A stretch of 22,908 nucleotides of DNA from a virus. Every line of letters starts with the position of its first letter. The stretch's first letter is position 1. Below, one piece after another: positions 7,732-13,988 of the stretch. The stretch is taken from the IMG/VR virus record IMGVR_UViG_3300025585_000178, positions 1-22,908 of that record; one strand, written 5' to 3'. The position numbers and the translations under genes are program-made. The notes beneath the pieces are model-generated. The model made no database searches, had not been told where the DNA came from, and saw only the letters and a program-made list of their open reading frames with translations.

Positions 7732-7939
7732 ATTGTAGTAGCAATGGATATTGATGATCTAATCGGGCATTAAATTCTTTCAGATTGGAAATTTCTTTTT
7801 TCAGCACTTCCTTTACCAATCCCATTGGAGATGGTGAGATTGGCGAGGTTTCAAATTTAATTTGTATCTCAAGTTCACTACGACCAGAAGTGTAATGAAT
7901 AATTGCTGGCGGATTAAATTCAAATTTATTAAGCAACAT
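7721..7939 (-). CDS. Hypothetical protein, 72 aa
   Basis: A small soluble protein (MLLNKFEFNPPAIIHYTSGRS...). The first half is beta-strand-like with ELEIQIKFETSP, and the second is a charged helix (GLVKEVLKKEISNLKEFNARLDHQ). It overlaps the preceding leftward gene by 11 bases and the following broken gene by 11 bases, consistent with one transcript. I do not recognise the family. Confidence 0.5.
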   Translation of the reverse strand: MLLNKFEFNPPAIIHYTSGRSELEIQIKFETSPISPSPMGLVKEVLKKEISNLKEFNARLDHQYPLLLQYAR

Positions 7940-8192
7940 TTTCCGACTCCTTTAAAAGTTTGCTAAGAATATCATTTAAAGATTTAGCGTGCTCTAAATC
8001 AATTACAATTCTTTCTATTAACGCAACGCTATCTTTACCTTCACTATAAGCCATTGTTAAAACTACATTTTTGTTTTTTAGAAGCCCTATGTTTATATTT
8101 GTACAAAATTTAGGAACTATTTTTTCCTGTGTAGATTTAATTTCTAAAATTTCTGGTGCTTTAGCTTGGTTATCCATATTATTATCTTTCAT
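7929..8192 (-). CDS. DUF3467-like small protein
   Basis: An 87-residue protein. The core is FCTNINIGLLKNKNVVLTMA, then ERIVIDLEHAKSLNDILSKLL. The strand, 'RIV', 'HAK.L...L' order recalls DUF3467, a small family with unassigned function found in phages and bacteria; the match is partial and inferred. The ATG at 8192 follows the transposase-fragment stop by one base, so the gene is now downstream of mobile-element debris. An internal ATG (8177, MDNQAK) is an alternative start. Confidence 0.5.
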   Translation of the reverse strand: MKDNNMDNQAKAPEILEIKSTQEKIVPKFCTNINIGLLKNKNVVLTMAYSEGKDSVALIERIVIDLEHAKSLNDILSKLLKESENVA

Positions 8193-8193
8193 A

Positions 8194-8481
8194 TTACGCT
8201 ACACAATTATTGATTAAATTACTAAACATTGCTGGATTTTCTTTGTTGTTAAATCTCCAACAAAACTCATCCATATACTTTTCTAAATACTTCTTACTAA
8301 CCCAATGAAACTGCCCCATCATTCCTCTTTTGACAATAGCCCAAAAGCTCTCAATAGTGTTAGTATGAATATCACCAACAACATATTGTTTCGCACTGTG
8401 ATTGACTGTATGATGAGGCATTAAGCCTTTAAAAGGGATATAACCTTTAAAATCATCAGTCATTAAAACAGTTGGGGAAAA
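8194..8481 (-). mobile_element. IS1595 (ISXO2-like) transposase C-terminal remnant
   Basis: The 89-residue frame (ATG 8463) carries the C-terminal catalytic part of an IS1595-family DDE transposase: TDDFKGY (an acidic catalytic residue), HHTVNHSAKQYVVGDIHTNT, then IESFWAIVKRGMMGQFHWVS and a YMDEFCWRFNN helix. Homology appears to continue seven codons upstream (FSPTVL) to an in-frame TAA at 8482-8484, so the N-terminal zinc ribbon and first catalytic Asp are absent. No inverted repeat is evident after the stop, where another gene begins one base later. The fragment is therefore a decayed insertion, not an active element; translation from 8463 is possible but unlikely to be functional. Confidence 0.85.
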
Positions 8482-8512
8482 TTAAAGTCAACCCATTAAC
8501 GTATAATTCCGT

Positions 8513-8776
8513 TTAAAATAAACCCAACTGAACACTCTTGCCGATCGGTTTCTCAATCGCATCTGGAAATTGCTTATCGAACTCCTGCTCACACTCACCA
8601 TTCATTTCGCAGAACCAATAGCCAAGAGATTGATTGTGAAGACCTCTAATCTTTAAGCCCTTGCCGAATGGTGCGTGTTTTTCACCGCACATACAGCACG
8701 GGTGGATGATGACCACTGCGCCGGATGATTTTAAAGCGTAGGCTTTTGCTGGAAATTTAACTGGTAGCTTTACCAT
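8513..8776 (-). CDS. Cysteine-rich hypothetical protein
   Basis: An 87-residue protein with a CCMCGEKHAPFGKG knuckle (about residues 27-40), followed by GYWFCEMNGECEQEF with two further cysteines: four or five Cys plus His arranged like a small zinc-binding fold. A basic N-terminus precedes it and a short QLGLF tail closes it. The start overlaps the end of the DUF3310 gene by 20 bases, so the two are probably translated together. Small zinc-ribbon proteins are common in phage early regions; the specific family is not recognised. Confidence 0.55.
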   Translation of the reverse strand: MVKLPVKFPAKAYALKSSGAVVIIHPCCMCGEKHAPFGKGLKIRGLHNQSLGYWFCEMNGECEQEFDKQFPDAIEKPIGKSVQLGLF

Positions 8777-9152
8777 CTAACTCCTCAATCAATTTATCCA
8801 GATACCAACGGCATTTTTTTAAATCATCAACCTTGTCTTTGTGGTCAGCTCTGGTAATGTATTTTATCACATTGCCTTTGCAGAATCCAGCAAGTTGAGT
8901 TGGTGATAACTTGGCTCGCAAGATGTCAAAGGTTTCGATACCACCGACTTTGTAATGATCGGGGTTTATTTTGTCAGCTTCGCCGCAGAATTTTTCGTCA
9001 ATCGGAAATCTGGTCTTTACTCCAGCGAGTTCCCAATTAGCGATGCCGTGTTCTTCAAAAAATTGTGAGATAAAATTTGCATACTGAACACAGGTGCTAA
9101 ATCTTTTGTCAGCAACGATGGCTGCTGGTTGTTGGTAATAATCTTTTTTCAT
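8757..9152 (-). CDS. DUF3310 domain protein (T7 gp1.7-related fold)
   Basis: A 131-residue protein. The C-terminal 65 residues carry the DUF3310 pattern: INPDHYKVGGIETFDILRAK, then FCKGNVIKYITRADHKD and a LKKCRWYLDKLIEEL helix. DUF3310 is widespread in phages and includes the region of T7 gp1.7, reported as a nucleotide kinase; whether this short version has that activity is unknown. The N-terminal half (QYANFISQFFEEHG) is not recognised. The leader has no Shine-Dalgarno site but carries AAAAACAAA 11 bases upstream (9164-9172 on the plus strand). Confidence 0.8.
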   Translation of the reverse strand: MKKDYYQQPAAIVADKRFSTCVQYANFISQFFEEHGIANWELAGVKTRFPIDEKFCGEADKINPDHYKVGGIETFDILRAKLSPTQLAGFCKGNVIKYITRADHKDKVDDLKKCRWYLDKLIEELDGKATS

Positions 9153-9199
9153 TTTTTACGAAATTTGTTTTTAATATTAATACGTTAGTTTAATAATTT

Positions 9200-9565
9200 T
9201 CATAGTCCGAATAATTTTTGGATCCAAGTTTTTTTCTCTACCGGAAGATCTCTGATTCCCATCTCAATTTTTCTGATCTTGATGAGGTGCTTGATCTTGG
9301 TTTTTTTCCGACAATCCAAAACGATTCCTGATGTAAATGCTGGATACATAATCCTCCTAGGTTTTGTTGAACAAAAATCAAAGAACTGATCCACAGTCTG
9401 AAAGATTAAAGTCCGGTCAGTACCTGAGCCAGTAGCTTTAAAGCTATTCAGAATGTGGATAGCGTGAGAAATAATCTCGTTAGTTACTCGCTCCTGCCTC
9501 AGGGTTGTTATCTGGAACTTTAATTTCTCCACCTGCAATACCGGATTCATTTCTAACGCTTCCAT
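9200..9565 (-). CDS. Hypothetical protein, about 121 aa
   Basis: A basic, mixed helical protein (MEALEMNPVLQVEKLKFQIT... to ...KKTWIQKLFGL). Two starts are possible: ATG 9565, and ATG 9550, which has GGAAG about ten bases upstream. It overlaps the preceding gene by 86 (or 71) bases in another frame, an unusually long overlap. No family is recognised. The C-terminal KTKIKHLIKIRKIEMGI stretch is strongly basic and could bind nucleic acid. Confidence 0.45.
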   Translation of the reverse strand: MEALEMNPVLQVEKLKFQITTLRQERVTNEIISHAIHILNSFKATGSGTDRTLIFQTVDQFFDFCSTKPRRIMYPAFTSGIVLDCRKKTKIKHLIKIRKIEMGIRDLPVEKKTWIQKLFGL

Positions 9566-9779
9566 TTAAAATCAAAATTTGTTTATCAAGAGTTTGTAAA
9601 GCTGCAATGTCTTGGCCGTTAATGGTATTAAGTTCCTGAACATATTTTGCAGTAGCCTTAATCAAAGAAGCTGTCAAGTTAATTCTTTGCAGAACTGCTC
9701 CCCTCAAGATCTTTAATCTATTTGCCAAATCTTCATTCGGGCTAATTGATGGTGTGGTTGGTTGGTTCTCGTTGTTCAT
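9480..9779 (-). CDS. Hypothetical helical protein, 99 aa
   Basis: A product with a polar, Pro/Asn/Ser-rich N-terminus (MNNENQPTTPSISPNEDLAN), a central coiled-coil-like helix (RLKILRGAVLQRINLTASLI... TLDKQILILNG) and a flexible Gly/Asn tail. AGGAT about nine bases before ATG (minus strand) serves as ribosome site. It overlaps both neighbours (38 and 86 bases). Family not recognised. Confidence 0.5.
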   Translation of the reverse strand: MNNENQPTTPSISPNEDLANRLKILRGAVLQRINLTASLIKATAKYVQELNTINGQDIAALQTLDKQILILNGSVRNESGIAGGEIKVPDNNPEAGASN

Positions 9780-9987
9780 AATTTATCCTATTATTTAATT
9801 CAGTGATTGTCAAATGCAGCTCACTGTTTACTGCACAAAACTCAGCGAGTTTCAATCGGTAGACTGGCAGAACATTTTTGTAATGATCTAGCTCTGTCCT
9901 CAAAGCTATCAAGGAATCTACGCTTTTTTTATTTGCGAGTTCTTCGATTTCTTTCTGGAAAATTTTTTGTAGAATCTTCTTTAACAT
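9742..9987 (-). CDS. Hypothetical coiled-coil protein, 81 aa
   Basis: A product starting MLKKILQKIFQKEIEELANK, amphipathic and basic, followed by helices DSLIALRTELDHYKNVLP and ELHLTITELNNRINYEQ. It could be a small multimerising protein. The start is well supported by a perfect ribosome site, TAAGGAGG (9995-10002 on the plus strand), seven bases upstream. It overlaps the preceding gene by 59 bases and the next by 38. No family recognised. Confidence 0.55.
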   Translation of the reverse strand: MLKKILQKIFQKEIEELANKKSVDSLIALRTELDHYKNVLPVYRLKLAEFCAVNSELHLTITELNNRINYEQREPTNHTIN

Positions 9988-10201
9988 AACCTTGCCTCCT
10001 TAGTCTATTAACCTCTAACGACCTTTGTTGATCGCTAAGCAATAACTCAGAATCAAAGTCGTAATATTTTTTTACTGGTCCAAATAAATCTTCTCCGTCA
10101 ACGACTTCCAATTGTTTGTTGGTCGGACATTCAAAGATTTTTATGATCTGGTTTTGGACTAAAACCAACCAGCGTCTGAGCGTTTTAGTTTTGCTACCCA
10201 T
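9929..10201 (-). CDS. Hypothetical basic protein, 90 aa
   Basis: A product MGSKTKTLRRWLVLVQNQII... with an acidic patch (VVDGEDLFGPVKKYYDFD) and a very basic C-terminus (NFPERNRRTRK). GAGG four bases before the ATG (10206-10209 on the plus strand) and a one-base gap from the preceding stop support the start. Its last 59 bases overlap the next gene. No family is recognised; the basic tail hints at nucleic-acid contact. Confidence 0.5.
   Translation of the reverse strand: MGSKTKTLRRWLVLVQNQIIKIFECPTNKQLEVVDGEDLFGPVKKYYDFDSELLLSDQQRSLEVNRLRRQGYVKEDSTKNFPERNRRTRK
9995..10002 (-). promoter_or_regulatory. Perfect Shine-Dalgarno site TAAGGAGG
   Basis: The strongest ribosome site in the leftward block, seven bases before ATG 9987 and wholly inside the coding sequence of the upstream gene. 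It fixes the start of the 81-residue gene and shows that the overlapping frames here are really translated. Confidence 0.8.
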
Positions 10202-10202
10202 A

Positions 10203-10913
10203 TTACCTCACAGATAAAGTTTCCTTCTGGTAAATTCTCAGACCCGGAATTTCTCTCTCCCCGTTTCTGATCGCCTGACGGATTGCCACTGTGTTTTCAA
10301 TTACCAGATCAGCTCTGGACTTAGCCAACTCCTCAACGGAGATGACATCAAAAGTCCAATCTTTTCTGATGGTTGAAGTGCCGGACATCGTTCTAACCGG
10401 AGCAACCTTAACTGGCTCCACCTTAACGATCTCTTGCTTAACCTCCTCAACTTTTTGTTCAGCTTCGGCAACCGCTTCCGGCTCCTCGTCATCACCAAAA
10501 ATTGATGCTGTTAATTTCGCAGCCTCAGCGTCTTCCTGTGCTTTCTTGATACGCTCTTGCTTCTCACGCTCTGCATTTTCTTGAGCTTCCTTCAATCGCT
10601 TTTGTTGCGCCTCCTGATTGAATTTCAAAATTGATGCAGAAAGTTTTGTGATCGCATCGTCAAGAGGATTTGTTTTTGCCTTAAAAATTTCCTCAATTTT
10701 TTTGACAGTCGCTTTCAATCCCCTTGTGAGATCAAGACGCTTCTCATCGTAGAGCTTGACGGCACGCTTGGCTTTTGCCAAAAATTCTGTTGCATCAAGA
10801 AGTGATTGCTGATCTACGATCTTATGAGTTCTTACAAACTCTTGGATCATAGTGAGATCAGCAACCTTCGACTCTTCTGCCTGCTCTACAAATGTTTCTA
10901 ATTCGTTTGTCAT
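10203..10913 (-). CDS. Coiled-coil phage protein of the recombination cluster
   Basis: A 236-residue protein with three parts: an N-terminal helical bundle (DATEFLAKAKRAVKLYDEKRL and KATVKKIEEIFKAKTNPLD), a long Glu/Lys/Gln/Ala coiled coil to about residue 165, and a compact C-terminal domain (RKDWTFDVISVEELAKSRAD, ending NGEREIPGLRIYQKE). The same architecture, with the REIPG.R.Y ending, is common in phage proteins encoded next to RecT and SSB genes and has no proven role that I can cite. Here it sits downstream of the SSB and methyltransferase genes. The gap to the methyltransferase stop is one base. Confidence 0.7.
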   Translation of the reverse strand: MTNELETFVEQAEESKVADLTMIQEFVRTHKIVDQQSLLDATEFLAKAKRAVKLYDEKRLDLTRGLKATVKKIEEIFKAKTNPLDDAITKLSASILKFNQEAQQKRLKEAQENAEREKQERIKKAQEDAEAAKLTASIFGDDEEPEAVAEAEQKVEEVKQEIVKVEPVKVAPVRTMSGTSTIRKDWTFDVISVEELAKSRADLVIENTVAIRQAIRNGEREIPGLRIYQKETLSVR

Positions 10914-10914
10914 A

Positions 10915-11769
10915 TTAATTTTTAAATATAGTTGATAAAATATGCTTAATTACTGGTACAGTAAAACTATTCCCTAAAGCTTTATAAGCTTGAGTTTTGC
11001 TAACTGAGTCACAATAACCACTAGGGAATCCTTGTAGTTCACAAGATTCGTTAACAGTAAGCATTCTATATAACGATTTATCAGTACTATCCATATCTTG
11101 TCCAACTACAGATTTATGAGCAATGATTGGTCTTCCTGCTCCCCTTACACCTTTATACATTGAAGCGGTTAGTGTTCCAAGTTTTTCAGTTTTTCTAAAA
11201 AATCTTTTATTTGAAAACCCAATAGCTGCATAACACCAATTTTCATCAATCATTAATAGCTGATTAGCTTCTTTAGGCTGTTCAATTATTACTTGATTAT
11301 ATTTATCGGCAACCAACTTTCCAACCCAATAATACCGCTTGCGCTGCTGCGCCGTTAAAAGTGCAGAATTAATCATTATCGGTTCAATTCCCAGATTCTT
11401 ACTGATAATATCACGATCAGCAGCTTTCATTGATGCAACATTTTCTAAAACAAAATATCTTGGTTTAACCTTGTTCAAAATTCTTAGATATTCAAAAAAC
11501 AATCCGCTTCGCTTACCTTCTAAGCCTTTTCCGTTACCTGCAATTGATAGGTCTTGGCATGGCGAGCCACCAATAAGCAAATCAACATCAATGACACTAC
11601 CGCCCACATTCCTAACATCGCCCATCTGGACAATATCGGGGTAATTAGCTTTAGAAATCTGCATAGCGTATTTATCGATCTCACTAGCATAATATTCACA
11701 ATCGATATTAAGCTCTTTGAGCGCCTGCCTAGCTCCAGATATTCCGTCGAATAAACTCAATACTCGCAT
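10915..11769 (-). CDS. Orphan DNA cytosine-5 methyltransferase
   Basis: A 284-residue C5 methyltransferase with all core motifs: I (SLFDGISGA, AdoMet binding), IV (GGSPCQDLS, catalytic Cys71), VI (ENV, Glu109), VIII (QQRKR, 141-145), IX (RMLTVNESCELQGFP) and X (AYKALGNSFTVPVI). The target-recognition region between VIII and IX is short (about 90 residues). No restriction endonuclease gene is adjacent, so it probably protects phage DNA from host restriction or alters expression. The segment around motifs I-VIII (LFFEYLRILNKVKPRYFVLE, DRDIISK..GIEPIMI) is notably like the DNMT3-type layout. Its ATG overlaps the upstream stop (TAATG), suggesting coupled translation. Target sequence unknown. Confidence 0.93.
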   Translation of the reverse strand: MRVLSLFDGISGARQALKELNIDCEYYASEIDKYAMQISKANYPDIVQMGDVRNVGGSVIDVDLLIGGSPCQDLSIAGNGKGLEGKRSGLFFEYLRILNKVKPRYFVLENVASMKAADRDIISKNLGIEPIMINSALLTAQQRKRYYWVGKLVADKYNQVIIEQPKEANQLLMIDENWCYAAIGFSNKRFFRKTEKLGTLTASMYKGVRGAGRPIIAHKSVVGQDMDSTDKSLYRMLTVNESCELQGFPSGYCDSVSKTQAYKALGNSFTVPVIKHILSTIFKN

Positions 11770-11969
11770 TACTCAGCCCCCCTAACACGATACCCTTTAG
11801 TTGGGTGGAATGTCACCTCCCGCTTGATACCAGTTAATGAGATGAATGGATGGAACACTTGAATTTTGCCCTCCATTTTAAGCCTGCCCTCTGCGTTGAG
11901 AGCTGGCTTGATAAATTTATCGTCCGGTTTTTTTAACCTTCCTGATCTTTTAATATTTCTATTGCTCAT
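11769..11969 (-). CDS. Small basic hypothetical protein, 66 aa
   Basis: A product MSNRNIKRSGRLKKPDDKFI... with a Lys/Arg-rich N-terminus and a strand-rich remainder (GKIQVFHPFISLTGIKREVTF, ending TKGYRVRGAE). It overlaps the methyltransferase start by one base (TAATG), so it may be a translation leader or partner for the enzyme. It has the AAAAACAAA-type leader (11971-11987) rather than a Shine-Dalgarno site. No family recognised. Confidence 0.5.
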   Translation of the reverse strand: MSNRNIKRSGRLKKPDDKFIKPALNAEGRLKMEGKIQVFHPFISLTGIKREVTFHPTKGYRVRGAE

Positions 11970-11987
11970 ATTTGTTTTTTGTTTTTG

Positions 11988-12098
11988 TTATTCTTTTATA
12001 TTAAAAAATTTAAGATCTCGCTTTGTTTGCCTCGCTGCTAAAAATTCTATTAAAAAATTTATAGCCGAACAGACTGCTAAGATACAAACTAGTTCCAT
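11988..12098 (-). CDS. 36-residue membrane microprotein
   Basis: The frame MELVCILAVCSAINFLIEFL... ending FFNIKE encodes one hydrophobic helix (about residues 2-21) followed by a basic tail (AARQTKRDLK). It is too short for usual length filters. Support: its start is preceded by a leader identical over 20 bases (including the ATG) to that of the next gene (11969), and it fills an otherwise empty gap. The TAA is followed after 18 bases by the next ATG. Function unknown; a small inner-membrane effector is possible. Confidence 0.4.
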   Translation of the reverse strand: MELVCILAVCSAINFLIEFLAARQTKRDLKFFNIKE

Positions 12099-12245
12099 AT
12101 TTGTTTTTTGTTTTTTATTATTTTAGTTTTCCCCTGCTTGGCTCCTATAAAAATAAAACTACACGAGATGGCGACCACGCAGCAAGGGCTTTATTCCTAA
12201 CTTCAACCAACAAAGCTAAGTTATACTCTCTCGCAAGTTATTCTT
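12099..12245 (-). other. Intergenic leader between SSB and the microprotein
   Basis: This 147-base gap holds no convincing gene. A 30-codon frame reading ...YNLALLVEVRNKALAAW... is present but lacks an ATG. Near its downstream end (minus strand) are AGGAG and AGGGGAAAAC, then an A-rich AAAAACAAA-type leader. I see no clear -35/-10 pair. Confidence 0.4.
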
Positions 12246-12689
12246 TTACCAAGGAATCTCATCGCCAAGATCATCGTCTTGAGAATTTGATTGCGCTTGT
12301 TTCGCAGGGGCGGCAGCAGCTTTGCGCTGACCATCCTCTTTCTTGTCAAGAAGAACCAACTCGCCACCAAACATAGGAATTTCTACCTCAGTATTGTAGC
12401 GTTCGATGCCTTCTCTATCAGTGAATTTTTTAGTCTTCATCTGACCTTCGACATAAACACGAGAGCCTTTGTGCAGGTATTGAATCAGCTTACAAATTCT
12501 TTCATTGAAAGTTGAGATGTTGTGCCATTCAGTTTTTGATTCCCACTCTCCGGTCTGTTTACTTTTAAATTCTTCCGAGGTTGCGATTGAAAATCTCGCC
12601 CAAGGATTTCCGTTTTTTGTTGTGCCGCTTTCCGGGTCTTTACCCAAAGTTCCTAGTAAGCTGACTTTATTTAATGATCTTAATGCCAT
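12246..12689 (-). CDS. ssb: Single-stranded DNA-binding protein
   Basis: A 147-residue SSB. The OB-fold starts MALRSLNKVSLLGTLGKDPE and continues WARFSIATSEEF, TEWHNISTFNERICKLIQYL, GSRVYVEGQMKTKKFTDREG. A Gln/Ala/Ser linker leads to the acidic tip DDDLGDEIPW, which in SSBs recruits partner proteins. The tip ends in Trp, where Phe is usual. The ATG at 12689 is chosen because the canonical SSB N-terminus starts there; the longer frame from 12752 only adds shadow of the upstream gene. It coats single-stranded DNA in replication and recombination and belongs with RecT and the exonuclease just upstream. It overlaps the HTH gene by 23 bases. Confidence 0.95.
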   Translation of the reverse strand: MALRSLNKVSLLGTLGKDPESGTTKNGNPWARFSIATSEEFKSKQTGEWESKTEWHNISTFNERICKLIQYLHKGSRVYVEGQMKTKKFTDREGIERYNTEVEIPMFGGELVLLDKKEDGQRKAAAAPAKQAQSNSQDDDLGDEIPW

Positions 12690-12918
12690 TTTTTTCTTTC
12701 TCTTTTTCAAAGTTAATAATGTCAGAATATTTGTAATAAACATTCCGCCCAATGTAAAACCATTGGGGATGATTAAAAGCTAAATACCTTGCAGACCGGA
12801 TGGACTGTGGATGCCACCCCCACCGAGCCGCAAGTTGATTAGATGTTAAACAATTTCTTGGCTTAGGAACCATCTCTTTTGGTTTCCGCCTAATTTTATT
12901 TCCTGATTTAAAACGCAT
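12667..12918 (-). CDS. Small helix-turn-helix DNA-binding protein
   Basis: An 83-residue basic protein. The motif LTSNQLAARWGWHPQSIRSA (about 26-45), then NHPQWFYIGRNVYYKYSDII, is the winged HTH_17/AlpA/excisionase type: one recognition helix and a wing with IGR.VYY..SDI. Such proteins act as excisionases or small regulators; no integrase gene is visible, so a regulatory role is equally possible. ATG 12918 is preferred to 12954 because GGAGG lies six bases upstream (12925-12929). The start overlaps the RecT gene end by 11 bases. Confidence 0.75.
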   Translation of the reverse strand: MRFKSGNKIRRKPKEMVPKPRNCLTSNQLAARWGWHPQSIRSARYLAFNHPQWFYIGRNVYYKYSDIINFEKEKEKNGIKIIK

Positions 12919-13987
12919 CGCCGTCCTCCGCTGGTTCGAGATCGTCCTCCTCAACGACTGCCGCTAATTTCTTGCTGGTAGTTTTTTGTTGAGGTTGGGG
13001 CTGATCCCAGTTATTAGGATTGCCGACATCGTTGTCCTCAGATTCTTTTATCGGTGCTGGTTTTTTAGCTTCCTGTTTTGGAAGTTTGTTCAACACCTCA
13101 GTAATCCAAGTCGCCACTTCTTTCTTGTGGTCGATCGGCAATTGTTCAAACCAACTCTTCAATGATACTCTGTCCTTAAAAGACTCGGCTTCGTTTCTGA
13201 GTTGTTGTGGTAGAGAGATCTTCTCACGATCAGCAACAACCTGTTCATTTACTATTGGTTGAGGTTGGTTTTCGTCAGGAGTCCCTGTCTCGTTTTCAAT
13301 AACTACACCATCTTCATCCGCAACAATGTCGGAATCTAAATGGCTGGTTACTGATTTCATTTCTTCGGAATTTTTCGGTAGGAATTTTGAGATCTGTCTT
13401 AACGCTGACTTACCCCAGAACTCATCTGCCTCTTGATCCCATAGCTTTGGATTTTTGCTTTTAGCTTTGAGCTTCATAACTTTTTCTTTGCTCAAAAATT
13501 TCAACAAAACATTTCCATCGGTCAGTTTTGCTGCGGCGTAAACACCGATCCGTTCGCCCTTATCTTTTTCTGGAGCGAAGACTAAAGGCTCGTGTTCCAT
13601 TTGTTCTTCGCCGTTTACGATCTTGATCTTGAAAGGCTCATTCGACCAAACCAAATAAACCGAAACCTTTGATACGGCTCCAGAATTTTGAATCAGTTTC
13701 ATCAAGCCCCAAACCATCGGAGAGTATTGAGCCTCAGACCCGAAGGTCATCCAACAAGCCTCGTTACCATCCATTAACAAACCTTCCTTGGCAGCCTTTT
13801 CAAGGGCGACCATAATAGATTTTTCTGATGCGCCTTGCAGCTTTCCAGTTTTATCTTTTGAGATTGAATCAACATAGAAAGTTTTTGCCGCAGTCACGAA
13901 CTTCTCTGCTAAGATGTGCGCTGGTAGTAGCTTACGATACCTTTCGATCTGGGTATCAATCAGTTGTGAAAACTTTTTCGGTTCCAT
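12908..13987 (-). CDS. recT: RecT-family single-strand annealing protein
   Basis: A 359-residue annealase. The RecT core is clear: MVALEKAAKEGLLMDGNEAC, then FGSEAQYSPMVWGLMKLIQN (the YxPMxxGLxxL helix), a VYAAAKLTDG strand and KSKNPKLWDQEADEFWGKSA LRQ (the E..W..K.A...... block). A long acidic and Gln/Pro-rich tail follows residue 230, ending LEPAEDGDAF, and may interact with SSB or the exonuclease. RecT anneals complementary strands produced by the exonuclease encoded just upstream, forming a two-component phage recombinase. The gap to the upstream gene is one base. Confidence 0.9.
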   Translation of the reverse strand: MEPKKFSQLIDTQIERYRKLLPAHILAEKFVTAAKTFYVDSISKDKTGKLQGASEKSIMVALEKAAKEGLLMDGNEACWMTFGSEAQYSPMVWGLMKLIQNSGAVSKVSVYLVWSNEPFKIKIVNGEEQMEHEPLVFAPEKDKGERIGVYAAAKLTDGNVLLKFLSKEKVMKLKAKSKNPKLWDQEADEFWGKSALRQISKFLPKNSEEMKSVTSHLDSDIVADEDGVVIENETGTPDENQPQPIVNEQVVADREKISLPQQLRNEAESFKDRVSLKSWFEQLPIDHKKEVATWITEVLNKLPKQEAKKPAPIKESEDNDVGNPNNWDQPQPQQKTTSKKLAAVVEEDDLEPAEDGDAF

Positions 13988-13988
13988 A

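Noticed and set aside
9153-9199. Eight-codon frame MKIIKLTY between two genes
   Set aside because: Too short, with no supporting evidence beyond ATGA overlap.
12690-12752. Upstream extension of SSB from ATG 12752
   Set aside because: The added residues do not resemble SSB and lie in the upstream HTH gene; the standard SSB N-terminus begins at 12689.
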